This document shows, piece by piece, positions 1-11,264 of a DNA stretch of 64,000 nt. The position numbers and the translations under genes are program-made. The stretch is from the NCBI GenBank assembly GCA_024509875.1, contig JAMPIV010019879.1:288001-352000 (forward strand), in the 5' to 3' direction. The stretch comes from Oreohelix idahoensis (taxonomy: Eukaryota; Mollusca; Gastropoda; Stylommatophora; Oreohelicidae). The notes beneath the pieces are model-generated. The model was not told the origin of the DNA, ran no database searches, and saw only the letters and a list, made by a program, of their open reading frames with translations. Each line of letters starts with the position of its first letter. The first letter of the stretch is position 1.

Positions 1-153
1 AAAAGCAGATTAAAAATGTGAATTTATGGTCAGCAAACCAAATTGCACGTGATCACCATGGTTGTCGGTGAGTTGTTTTTATGCTTAACTTGCATAGGGG
101 ACTGTCAGAGGAAGATATTGCACCCATTTTTACTAAAAACTTCCTTCATTTAA

Positions 154-400
154 TCATTCTATGCGCTTATATAAAAGTGTATTGAAATAATAGGGTGGCC
201 CTTGACTTTTGACGAGTAGTATATTTCTTTGTTTATTAGCTGTTCTCAAGCATTCTTCTTTAGTTATCTTAGCTGACCATACTATTCTTAACATTGCTCT
301 GTTACCGATAATAATTTTTTTGCATTTTCCCCTCGGTGCATAGGTCTCACGTCCATACATTAAAACTGGTACGATGTAACAATTCCTGGCTCATTTTCTT
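154..400 (-). pseudogene. LINE reverse-transcriptase C-terminal fragment
   Basis: The minus-strand reading contains MYGRET followed by RAMLRIVWSAKITKEECLRTAN. This matches the layout 'LYGSETW...RRMLRI.W..K.TNEEVLR.AN' that follows the RT catalytic core in many APE-type LINEs. About 70 codons are open. Sequence just upstream on the minus strand, around 360-400, continues the similarity in a shifted frame. No catalytic YADD box or endonuclease domain lies nearby, so it is a short dead relic. The exact ends are uncertain. Confidence 0.6.
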
Positions 401-751
401 CTGTTCAAGGATTTATTGCATTTAAGGCCCTATAGACATTAAACATCGCCACAGCAAACGGCAGATAAATTACAGCATGGAAAAGTCAACACAAACAACA
501 AAGTAATACACTATATGCAAAGATGAACACTATATATCGCACTACATACATAAGAAACTTCTTGGACTGCAACTAGGAATGGACTATTTTAGAACAGAAG
601 AACCTTACTGTGCAGAGTATCTAAAATAAAATAATATAGAGCATTTCCTACTACATTGGAATGAACAATAGAATCCAATATTAGCCTTTACAGGCGTGCA
701 TTTTCATCCATTACTGTGATAGGTGTTGAGAATAACAGATAGGTCATAGAG

Positions 752-1131
752 CAGAGGTGGCCAAAAACGGCCCGCGGGCCAGATAACCCGCCAAAATTTT
801 GAACAAACCTTTTGCCGCCACTTTTGTTGAGGAAGCCACCTCTTCACAATGAAATAACACACAAATGTATGTTTGAAATAAATAATTACATGTCATATTA
901 CAATGCTACTCAAATTTGTGCATTATATTTTTTTAGAAAACAGTAATTTCAGTCCGAAGACTGGTATAGTTTGCAGTTGCAGTACAGTACAGTTTTGCTT
1001 TCACGTGGTTCATTATATATGTAAAACACCTCAGAACGTTATTTTTTTAAGGATTTTAATATAGGTCCTGCCCTCTGGTGTTACCCTTTACCATAATCCG
1101 GCTCTGCCAACCTTAGCTTGGCAAATCACTG
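752..1131. mobile_element. hAT-derived non-autonomous element, copy 1
   Basis: The element starts cagaggtggccaaa and ends cttggcaaatcactg, so the ends are inverted versions of each other apart from a few changes. Length is about 380 bp, and it is clearly the same element as the one at 2084-2504. The flanking 8-bp duplication is eroded here (left side reads gtcatagag). CAG-initial termini and 8-bp target duplications are established hAT traits. It has no coding capacity. Confidence 0.75.
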
Positions 1132-2083
1132 ATTAGAAGATGCACAATGTAGTAAATGTGAAAATATAATTCAAAATATAAAAGATCGATGATGGGGTGA
1201 GGATAAGGGGATGTATGGTGGGGTTCTCGGGTGGATGGTGGCAGATAACTGGTAGACTTGGTGTAATATAAGACACCCCTGGGCTTTCACAGGGTGTTCT
1301 GTACATAACACTATATACCCAAATTATAACCCACATGGGGTTGAGAGGGGTATCCCTTGCACACAAAAAAACACCAAAGTGCGGGGTTCAAAACCCTAAA
1401 CAACGTTTTCAAATACAAAAATGTTTTCATTTTATAAAGTGCTGTTTTTATTTTGCCATTTTAATGTTCGTGCTCTCAGTGGTATATTTTGTTGATGCAG
1501 TGTGAGTAAGTACGCCATAACTGTGTTCGGTTTTTGTAATGTTGTTCCGTGTATTATTACTCTTGTTTACGGGTGCAGTCCATTGGAATAATCAGCGTTA
1601 CTGATGTAGTCCTGATTTCCTGCACTTTCTTTTTTTCTATATCTAACATTTATAGGATTTTTTCGTTTTCTGTTTTAAGGCCCTGTTTATAGTCACATCC
1701 TTGGTATTTCGTGGAAGGACAAAGTGACAAACGGTCGAGTAACTGTACGTGCTGGCCTTCAAAGCAAAGTACACACGTTTAGACAGCGCAGACTACTACT
1801 GGCTTGGCCATGTCCGCCGCAAAGATGAACACTAAATATACGGACATGGTAAAAGAACATGAACAGCTAAGAAAGTTCTTGCAAGAGAGACTGCAACTAG
1901 GAATGGACTATTTTAGAACAGAAGAACCTTACTGTGCAGAGTATCTAAAATAAAATAATATAGAGCATTTCCTACTAAAATGTAGGAAGTATGAACAACA
2001 GAGAAAACCAATATTAGATTATTTACAGGCGTGCAGTTCATCCATAACTGTGGAGCAGGTGTTGAGAATAGATAGGTCTAGAG

Positions 2084-2504
2084 CAGAGGTGGCCAAACTA
2101 CGGCCCGCGGGCCAGATCCGGCCCGCCAACCAGTTTTGACCGGCCCGCCAACCTGTTTTGGCCGGCCACTTATTGTTGATTGAAGCCACCTCTTCACAAT
2201 GAAATAACACACAAATGTATGTTTGAAATAAATAATTACATGTCATATTACAAATTATACAACAAATTAAAACAACAGATTCATTATATTTTTTTTTAAA
2301 CAGTAATTTCAGTCCGAAGACTGGTATACATGTCTTGGCAGATGTGCAGTACAGTAGTTTGCCGTTGCTTTCTGTACGTGGTTCATTATATATGTAAAAC
2401 TAAACCTCAGAACGTTATTTTTTAAGGATTTTATAGGTCTGGCCCTCTGGTGTTACCCTTTACCATAATCCGGCTCTCGGCCAACCTTAGCTTGGCCATC
2501 ACTG
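2084..2504. mobile_element. hAT-derived non-autonomous element (MITE), copy 2
   Basis: This 421-bp element has terminal inverted repeats. The left end reads cagaggtggccaaacta and the right end, reverse-complemented, reads cagtgatggccaagcta. A perfect 8-bp target-site duplication, gtctagag, lies on both sides at 2076-2083 and 2505-2512. The interior contains no transposase frame. TIR and TSD sizes are diagnostic of the hAT superfamily. The GC-rich left end (cggcccgcgggcc) can fold on itself. It sits inside the larger tandem unit, so it must have been moved in trans by an autonomous hAT element before the duplication. Confidence 0.9.
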
Positions 2505-3125
2505 GTCTAGAGAATTGCACAATGTAGTAAAATAGTATATAACAAGGTTAATATGTAGGGATTGATGATGGGGTGAGGATAAGGGGATGTATGGTGGGGT
2601 TCTCGGGTGGATGGTGGCAGATAACTGGTAGACTTGGTGTAATATCAGACACCTCTGGGCTTTCACAGGGTGTTCTGTACATAACACTATATACCCAAAT
2701 TATAACCCACATGGGGTTGAGAGGGGTATCCCTTGCACACAAAAAACACCAGTTTTCAAGTGCGGGGTTCAAAACCCTAAACCTAAAATGTTTCTCATTT
2801 TATAAAGTGCTGTTTTTATTTTGCCATTTTATGTTCGTGCTCTCAGTGGTATATTTTGTTGATGCAGTTATCGTGAGTAAGTACGCATAACTGTGTTCGG
2901 TTTGTAATGTTGTTCCGTGTATTATTACTCTTGTTTCGGGTGCAGTCCGTTGGAGATAATCAGCGTTACTGTTTTCTTGTTGAGTCCTGATTCTGCACTT
3001 TCTTTTACTTCTATATCTAACATTTATAGGTCCTTTTTCGTTTTCTGTTGTTAATTCTGTTTACGTCACATCCTTGGTATTTCGTGGAAGGACAAAGTGA
3101 CAAATGTCGAGGTACTGTCACGTGC

Positions 3126-3333
3126 TGGCCTTCAAAGCATATGTATACATCGTTTAGACAGCGCAGACTACTCTGGCTTGGCCATGTCCGCCGCATTGAA
3201 GATGGTCGCATCCCTAAACATATCCTCTACGGACAGCTGGCAGATGGTAAAAGAACAGTTGGGGTGAACGCAGCTGAGGTTCAAAAGTGTGTGCAAGAGA
3301 GACATAAAGACGCTGGACCTAGTATAATAAAAT
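3126..3333 (+). pseudogene. LINE C-terminal fragment
   Basis: The translation contains RQRRLLWLGHVRRIEDGRIP followed by KHILYGQLADGKRTVG and VQKCVQERHKDA. This is the conserved tail found after the RT domain in many APE-type LINEs ('LRWLGHV.RM...R.PK..LYG.L..G.R..G.P...YKD..KRD'). The frame is open, but the fragment is isolated from any RT core. A more damaged copy of the same segment lies at about 1755-1885 in the first tandem unit. Confidence 0.65.
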
Positions 3334-3339
3334 TATGCT

Positions 3340-3881
3340 ATGGTTAAAATATTACGAAAGAATCTCACACGTTTAAAACATAATAAGGAAGCCCATGATG
3401 TAAATTCATATAGGTCTATCTCCTTAACATCACAAGGTAAAATTCTGGAAACTGTTGTTAACAAAAGAGCTAAGTTCTATCTATATAAAAAATCTAGTAT
3501 ACAGACCAACCCAATCTGGGTTCAGAGTAGACAGAAGTACAGAATAGACCAGCTGGTAAGATTAGAAAATTAAATCAAATTAGGGTTCAAGAGAAAATGA
3601 AAAACCGTGGTAGTTTTCTTTTGTGTCGCTAGAACATATGATGAATGCTGGAGAGAGGGAGCTCTTTACAAATGAAAAAGATTGGCTTTACGGGTAAAAC
3701 GTACAATCAAATAGAAAACTTTTCATGGGATAGGAATTTTGCAGCACAGGTGAACAGCGATGTCAGAAATATAGACTATGAACAACAAAATGGGATTCCG
3801 AAGGTATCAGTGATGTCACCTACAATGTTCACAATAGGGAGAAGAGATGAAAATGATGAGGAAAACATGGAAAGGACTTGA
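3340..3881 (+). pseudogene. Jockey/CR1-like RT fragments, decayed
   Basis: Two short frames fit successive RT blocks. The first (3340-3573) reads VNSYRSISLTSQGKILETVV and ends IDQLVRLEN, matching 'YRPISLTS..GK.LE.VVN.R' and '...DQLVRLE'. The second (3645-3881) carries QENGIPKVSVMSPTMF-like residues, reading QQNGIPKVSVMSPTMFTI, a mutated form of the 'Q..GVPQGSVLSP.LF' block. This is a different LINE lineage from the neighbours. The catalytic box is not visible. A relic only. Confidence 0.5.
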
Positions 3882-3946
3882 GCGGATGGCACGGTTCAGG
3901 AAGACTTGGCATGTGCTTGTTGAAGGCCTATGCTCCTTGGACTGAT
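3858..3946 (+). pseudogene. 3' end of LINE family seen at 42.7-44.7 kb
   Basis: From about 3868 the frame reads WKGLERMARFRKTWHVLVEG and then LCSLD and stop. It matches the C-terminus of the LINE ending at 44707 (WKELEIMACDRRTWHVFVEG LCSFG). Only the last 25-30 codons remain, as expected for an extreme 5' truncation. It abuts the Jockey/CR1-like relic. Confidence 0.65.
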
Positions 3947-6620
3947 CGATTGTTCTTCACATTCCATGGCTCCCGGTTTCTTTGGCGAAGCTATGAATAT
4001 GGATTTTAGCAGATCAACAGGTATTTGACCAATGTTGTAGATTGTCGTAAATTTATTTTGAGAGAAAGAGTCTTAGAAATAGTAGTCCGGTTTAGAGTGT
4101 AGAATGATGGTGAAAGGCTCAGTGATAGGAAAAGGTTAGCGAGTAAATATCGTTTCTCTCAATCTTCTCTTCCACTCTCCTGGTCAAACAATTATTTGCC
4201 AGTTTTCCAGACACACATCTGCGCTCACACCGATTTGGTGCTTCAGACACACAGACGACGTGGATACAACTATCTTAAACAAATATGAGGGATTTGGGCC
4301 TTGGTAGTCCAACACAGTACTATGTATGTTTATGCTGTTTATTAGCATTAAACTCAATCACAACATCCAACAGGTTACATAAAAATTATCATAAGTACAG
4401 AAAATACAATTAACAAGGTGAGGATGGGGGTAAAGAAGATTGGTATCGACTAAGCCCTTCCCGCTTATTAGACAAAGGTAAACCCAGTCCCAAGATAGAT
4501 AGTTATCAGGAACATAGGTAATGTAACCTAACAATGAAGTTAATTTCTCTGAAAGAGGTGTTACAATATTAGTTATGGTGGTAGACAAAAATACTGTTAT
4601 CCCAATTGTGTCTTCCCTTTACTAAGCAAAGAAAAAAAAAGGGGGGGGGGGATGAAACAGAGTTAACAAATTATCCCACTTAAAGGAACAATGTCGGGTA
4701 TACAGAAAAACGTATTACCCGGTAGGCAAGTTAACAAATGGTTTTGCAAAAATAAATCTCCTGTCATTCATACACTCTGTGAGGATCCACACTCATATAC
4801 ACCACACACTTACCGATTTCAGCATCCAGCATCAGACAATCCATAGCATGATATACACAGTAATTAAACTCTTTACATGTGAAAACTGTCTAGTCCTTCT
4901 ATGTCCCGCCCCAGATAATGCGAGGTTTCACTGAGAGCAAATATTCCCGCTTATCGCCGGACTTGAAGTTCTAAGAGTTCTTGTGTTTTATTATAAAGAA
5001 ACGAGTCTATGGGATGGCACTGACGCAGTTCGACATAGGGGTGAAAAATGAGGTGATGGTATAATCCTTCAGTGCGTGATGATAGCCACTGACCGGTAAA
5101 GTTTTTAATCCAGTGAGGAAAAACTAGGCTCGGTCACAGTCAGGTAAATCGGTATTCTCTCACATTTAGAGCCGTACATAAATTATTGCTACTGGCACTG
5201 TTCATCTTCCAGTTTATCTCACAGATTGAAATTTAAATTTGATGATAATATTTTAAATCTTCTTTCTTGGGTAGGCTTTCTTTCAGGTAATTATGACCGC
5301 TAGGCCACGGACCGCCACCAAGATTAAATTTTAAAAAAAAATGTCTCATCAAACTGTCTGGAAGTTTTAAGAACCGAGTATGGAAAATCTCTCTGACTAT
5401 ATGATTTATTAGTTAATACTGCCCTGGATCGAAAAAGGTGATCATTCTGGAGAAAAAGATAGAAAACCCATGACAATCATAATCTCATACTTCAAAAATC
5501 AAATAATATTCATTAACGCGCGACATTAAATTTACCCTTTTTAAGGCTATATTATCTGCCCCTTTTCATTTTAACCACAATAGATGGTAAACAAAAGTAT
5601 GGTTCTCTTTTTCAGCTACCTTGTTTAGAAATAAAGAGTAGAACCACCCTTGAGACAACAGAAAAACAACAGTGCATCTGTGAGGCTTACCTGGTTCAGA
5701 TTTGTATTTAAGAAAACCCGTCACGAGTCTAATGGTTAAAATACACATCTAGTTATATATTATAGGAACTTAACTAAATTTATTAATTATAAATTCCTTC
5801 GCGACTTCCTAAAAGTTACTTTAACATTTAAACATCTATTAGCTTTTTGGATCAAATGTTATAATTTTTGCAGATCATTAAATTTACCACTGGAACTTTT
5901 GGGATGCGTTTAATTAAATAGATTAAATAAACACAAAATCCAGTGAAATAAAATGAAAGCACTGAATGATAGCCTGGCTTTCTAGTGGTCTGTATATATT
6001 TAAAATGGAATTAAAGATGAGGGGGGCATGAGAAAGTTGACACTTTTTTTTGATCTCAGGAGACTTTTGGGGATCTGACCGACAGACTAAAGAGAGATGC
6101 TGTCCCCTGGTTTCCCGTTTCCCCGTTCATTGCATCCGACATCTTCCCCCGTTCGCTCCGTCTGCGGTCGGTTTAGCGCTTAACATGGAGGTGTGGAAAA
6201 TGCCGGCAAGAAACTTCCCCGTTCGTTTCAGGGACCACTACTGCTTTGATAGCATGCCGCCCAACGTTCCTGAAACCACTTCCGTGTCTGTTTGATCCTG
6301 TTCCGCTCTCTCTGTTTGAAGTAGGCAACGCCCCCACTGCCCAAGTTAATGAAAATAACTTCATATCATTGCTCAGGCGATGTCCGTGGGCGTGATTTAA
6401 TCTTTCCTTAAATCAATGCGATGACCAGAATGACCGGTAGATAAACTGTCCACATATTAATCAGCCAACGTGTTGGCCATCTGCGTGGAACGGTTTCATA
6501 GCTAATAAGTCCAGGTGAAAATAAATTCCCGTTTGATGAAGAGTTACCAAAATATTCGGGGGCACTGATGCTAACGAAGGGGTCGCTACAAAGGGTCGTG
6601 CTACAACGATTCAGGGCTAG
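3947..6620. other. Non-coding stretch, no gene recognised
   Basis: AT-rich sequence with no frame that resembles a protein. It includes an A/G homopolymer run near 4630-4650. The short frames at 4358-4588, 5566-5748 and 6050-6295 show no domain or splice context that I can support. A GC-richer segment at about 6040-6360 is otherwise featureless. Confidence 0.5.
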
Positions 6621-6624
6621 CTGA

Positions 6625-8400
6625 GTTCGTCTGTGACATAGATGTCATTTAAGAGTTTTGTTATCACTTCTCCAAATTCTCTCAAAGCTTCCATTTCCTC
6701 TACTGTTACATTATCTGGTCCAGGCACTTTGCCTTTCTTCATGTGGCGCGTGGCAGCCTAAATAATGCTTGCAGTAAATGGGGGGATAGAAGGATACAGA
6801 ATACATGATGAGAGAGAGAGAGGAAGGGCAGAATGTCAGACGGGCCTACGTGCTCAATTCTTAACCCTTTGAAAATAAAATTCGTTCGTTAGTTCCTCTA
6901 CCTCTGCCACAAGTATTGGAGGTCCTTCACAACTGTCCTGGTTGTTCAAATCTGGTCTTTCATCATCATGAAGCTCCTTGATGTATTCTGTCCACCTTTC
7001 TATCATGTTCTCATGACCCATTAACAATGTTCCTTCTTTTGATTTCAAGCAGCCAGTGACTGTATGTGTCCTTCTGCCTGTTAACTCATTTATTTGCTTA
7101 TACATAGGTTTTGTGTCATTTCTGCTATGATGATAGCAAACTCTTTACAGAGCGATACAACAGGAAGCAATCTGATCATCAGAAGACGTCCCCCCCCCGT
7201 CCGACAAGTGTTTCGGCCCGATATACTCCTTATTTCAAGCTCTCTGCATTTCTGGTTTAGCCATGCTTTTGCTGTTTTACATTTGTTTACTATTTCCTTA
7301 TTTAGTCTGTCATATACTTCATTGTCTTGCTTCTTCTTCCTTCTTGCATCCATCAGTTTTAAAATTTCATCTGTCATCCACTTCTTCTTTGCAGACCTCT
7401 TTATTTCTGGTATGATTTCTTTTGATGTATTGATTCCTTTAAATTCCTCACTGTTCATCTATACTCTGTTTTTTTTTTCTATTGCATTGTACCTATTCTG
7501 TATTGTAATGTTGTATCTTTCACTCATTTCCTTATCTGATTTAAGTAAGGCTAAGTTTAACTTGATGTTGTTTGAAGCTCACTTTACTTTCTTCAATTTT
7601 ATTCTAAGTTTTCCTATAACTGGTACATGGTCGCTGTTGCAGTCTGCTCCTGGCCTAGTTTTCACACATTTCAAACTGTTTCTAAATCTCCTGCATATCA
7701 GTGTGTAGTCAATCTGATTATGAACATTGTTCCCTGTACTTTTCCACGTCCAAAGGCGACTAGGATGCTGTTTAAATAAACCAGATGTTTCCTACTATCA
7801 TATCATACGTTCTTGCCCTATGTATCTGTCTGTGACCTCTCTCATGTCTTTCTCCCATGCCATAACCACCAGTCACATCATCAACTTTTTCATTTCCAAC
7901 TTTTGCATTGAAGTCTCCAAGTACAACAGTTGTCTCATAAAATTAACACCGAGTCACTGCCATATCAAGTTCACTGTAAAATGTATCTATTTCTTCTTCT
8001 GTACTATCTGCTGTTGGGGCATATATTTGTATAAAATTGAAATCATTTGGTCTGCCACTCAATTTAACTAACAGGATTCTATGTGATATTGCCCAAAATC
8101 CCTTTGCTGTTCTTGCTCTTTCTGCATCTAATATTATGCCTACTCCTCTTTTATGTTTATTTCCTCCGAAATAAATTATTTTGTAGTTGTCAGAATATAT
8201 TTCACCTGTTCCAGTATATCGCATTTCAATAGCCCTAATACATTTACATTCATTCTTTCTATTTCCATCTTGATGTTATCTAAATTTCCATTCAGCATTA
8301 TTGTCCTGACATTCCAAGTTCCTATGATTAAGTTATTCTTAATTCTAATTTTGCTAACAGTAACTTGATGACGATCGGGTATCACCTGTAGCACATGATG
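6625..8400 (-). pseudogene. APE-type LINE: endonuclease plus start of RT, broken
   Basis: Read on the minus strand from 8400. The endonuclease begins NLIIGTWNVRTIM, continues through YTGTGEIYSDNYKIIYFGGN and KRGVGIILD, then IQIYAPTADSTEEEID, then GDFNAKVG near 7915. These are exonuclease/endonuclease/phosphatase-fold blocks that nick target DNA. A lysine-rich linker follows (7090-7458, KKWMTDEILKLMDARRKKK), then MYKQINELTGRRTHTV, and finally the first RT block KGKVPGPDNVTVEEMEALRE near 6740. The remainder of RT, including YADD, is missing. Several stops and frameshifts interrupt the frame between 7460 and 7940. A short foreign insert at about 7130-7231 splits the linker. Confidence 0.8.
7130..7231 (-). 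mobile_element. 3'-terminal fragment of the R2/Hero-like LINE
   Basis: This ~100-bp segment, read on the minus strand, matches the last ~100 bp of the element at 18673-22410: 'ggccgaaacacttgtcgg', a G run, 'cttctgatgatca', 'attgcttcctgttgtat' and 'aaagagttt'. Only the 3' end is present, as expected for a severely 5'-truncated LINE copy. It interrupts the linker region of the host LINE in the same orientation as that LINE. Confidence 0.75.
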
Positions 8401-11264
8401 CTCCCTACCGGATGAGAATTGCTACCTCTGGAATTCCCCCTTAACGTCATTGCCTTTTACTAGGAAGTTGTTTCAATTCATGATTATATAATACGACGGT
8501 AATTTCCCATTGCTTTTCGTCGGTTTGTGTACGGTTGTCTCCGCTAGCCTTTAACTAAAAAGTCAAACCCGCAAGGCAGTGGGGAGGGAAGAGGTTAAAG
8601 CGCTTCCATCTCACTGGTTGTCACATCATAAAGCTTCAGAGGTGATTTGATACAGACAGCTGTCCTTCACAACTATTCCACCCCACCCTCAGTGACGACC
8701 TTCTGTTTTGATTCACGGCTGAATATTCAGTATTCACAGCTAATCTCTATATGTTGAGGCCATTCAACTATTCACCACACGGCTGATGCACCTGGTAGGA
8801 GGACAGGTTCCTTCCCCAGGTCTATATACACAGCTATATACGCCTAAATACACAGCTAAATATTATTATAAACAAATGAAAATCCACAAAGAGATGGTAC
8901 TTTGCAAAAAGTTATTTTATACATCATTATTTAAGCTCTGTAAGCATTTAGAATGCGTGTAAAGTGATTTAAATGCTATAAAATCTGGTAACAATATTCC
9001 TGTTCTTCGTATGCACGACTAAGAAAATTGACTACCATACATTAACAAGAAGCGAAATGTAGAAAACAATTAGGTGGAAATAATCTTTAGCTTCCCTCGA
9101 GATGTCAGTTTAATTATGAACTGAATCCATGAGCAGGAATTGCAGATATTTAATTAATAAACTAATGAAAATCCAAACAAAAATAGCTCATAGTGCAAAG
9201 TTATTGTATTTAACAAATTTAACGCAGTGATTATCCAGAATTCTTGTAAAATGATTTAGATGTTACCGATTTTACATGTAATAATCAGCTGAGTTTTCCA
9301 GCTACTGCTCAGATACTTGACCTTGCTGGCGAAAAATGTATTACCTCGTCACCAGTGTCAAGGTCACTGAACTACGATAGCGCTTTGATGTAAGGGAAAA
9401 ACAGCTGTGCCTCTGGCTTACAGGTGATTTACCTGACAAAAGGGTTAGGGGTTCTGAAGGCAAACAGCAATTTATCTAATCCATGATGTTTGCGTGTTCT
9501 CTCCCAGTTCAGCAGATATTTGTTAAAGCAGACTTGAAAGCACTGATGAAGTATTCAGTTGTTCCATGCGGGATGGAAGGAAGCTGTGGTTAAATGTTCA
9601 GTTTCTATGTTAACATTGAGAATTCCTTATATTATTGCCTAGTTAATCACCGTAAGTACCCCTGCCTGAGATAGTCTGGCAAGCCATCAATGTTCAACAA
9701 TCTTACTCAGTGCATGTACTGTTGACTGGCCTGTGTGGTGATCAAACTCATACCACAGATGTAAGAATACTTGGAATACGTGTCAGTTATCAACACTCAG
9801 TTCCTGATATTAGATATTCTTACTTGTCTTAGGAAAACACCACATCCAGGCAAACCATCTTTTGTTGAAATTAGACCTGTTATTTAAATCTTCCTACTGT
9901 CAATTTTCTTGTATTTTTATTTGACAGTTCATTCTTTTCCTGAATAGTAAAGATCAAATAATCAATACATTTTAAAATAAACATCAGAAAAAAAGGGAGG
10001 CAGACAAGAAGAAAACAAACCAGTAGTTTGTTATGTGATATGGTTATTTTATTGTTGTTGTTTGTCCAGTACAATAAAAGTGGGTATAATACTAAGATAA
10101 AAGCACTTTTAGTATACAATAAAAAGTGGGTTTGATGCACGAGTACAGAAAGTGATTACAATGTACCTGTAGAGTGAAAAAGAGTTGATACAGTAATTAG
10201 TAATATTAGTTTAAAACCAGGAAAAACTTTGTTGTTCTCAAGTGTTAATTAATATAAAACCCCATTTGTTAATAGTGGCCTCAATGTTTACAATAAGTCT
10301 GCAAATAAAAAGAAACAACTGTCCTGATCCACACAATTTGTAAATGCCATTAACAACAGCATCAGTTTTTGCTAAACAAAAACGTCTGCTAAAGACAATG
10401 CTACTTGAAACAAAAAATGGGGTCATATATTAATTAAAAAAATGATCGAGAGCCATGCACCAAAACGTGCAGTGCTATAACCTAACCATAATTCACAACT
10501 GCCCAGGAATTCTAAAAAATCTCAAGAGGTAAAAAACAGCCAGAAAGGTGTTAACTTTCATATCGGCTTTGCAAGGTAAAAGAAATACGAGTAGGTATTC
10601 AGCACTGCTGGTCACACACAGATCTATCGTGATAGCCATTCAGTAAACAGAATGGGCACAACATTCAAAAACTTTAAAAGAAAACAAAACAACATTTTTA
10701 AAATGCATCAGTAACAATAAAAAACTCACAGCATATTTATCTTCATACGATGCTGACATGTGGGTCCACGTCATGGAAGGGAATAATATGTTTCAATGCA
10801 CCAGACGCTTTTAATTACATTAATCCTGTTTACAATAACAATATATTGATAACAATTAAGTTAATAAAATAATTATGCCTTAATGCCCACTGCTAAACAA
10901 ACTCGGAAATGGGGGACAAATAAATTCTAGTTTTATCATACAAACAAATGGTATTCCAAAATAAATAAATTGCACTCCATAGATTCACAAAAACTCCTGT
11001 GCAATGAGCTCTAGTAGTTGAAAACTATTTCCCAAAATTAGTACACTTAATACTTAAAGAATTCTAATTTATGTTTAAATAATTGACAACAGAACAGAAT
11101 TCTGGTAAACAATTTAAAATAAGACATTCTTTCAATCAAACTAGTGTTTCCTGTCACCAACGATTACATAACTATAAAACAGATAAATTACTCAATTTCT
11201 GTCACAAATGGGAACTTTGTAAAAGAAACAAAAATAGTACTTGTTAAAGTTAAAGTGTTCCAGT
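8401..11264. other. Non-coding stretch, no gene recognised
   Basis: AT-rich DNA with no convincing coding frame, RNA gene or intact mobile element. Frames such as 9880-10140 (minus) and 10238-10426 (minus) have no recognisable domain. The right part grades into the 'ttccagcaacacaatgagc' minisatellite. Confidence 0.5.

Larger units (their letters stand above)
515..3310. repeat. Tandem duplication of a ~1.3 kb unit
   Basis: Two head-to-tail copies are visible, roughly 515-1820 and 1821-3310. Landmarks recur in order with an offset of about 1.32 kb: the block 'ctgcaactaggaatggac' (near 567 and 1890), a hAT-derived insert (752 and 2084), the 'gggtggatggtggcagat' block (near 1227 and 2606) and the 'gctggccttcaaagc' block (near 1751 and 3122). 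Small indels separate the copies, and the first looks more eroded. Each unit ends in a LINE C-terminal coding fragment. Open frames inside the unit, such as the one starting with MCARDTPLNP on the minus strand, look like chance frames. Confidence 0.75.

Noticed and set aside
1133..2890. Frames beginning MCARDTPLNP or MRIRGCMVGF as genes
   Set aside because: They belong to the ~1.3 kb duplicated repeat, are damaged differently in the two copies, and show no domain.
6050..6295. 81-codon plus frame as a gene
   Set aside because: No motif, no splice context, and codon content typical of a chance frame in a GC-richer patch.
7094..8071. Long plus-strand frames rich in Phe/Ser/Leu as membrane proteins
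   Set aside because: They are the reverse strand of the LINE endonuclease-linker region. The minus strand carries recognisable LINE motifs.
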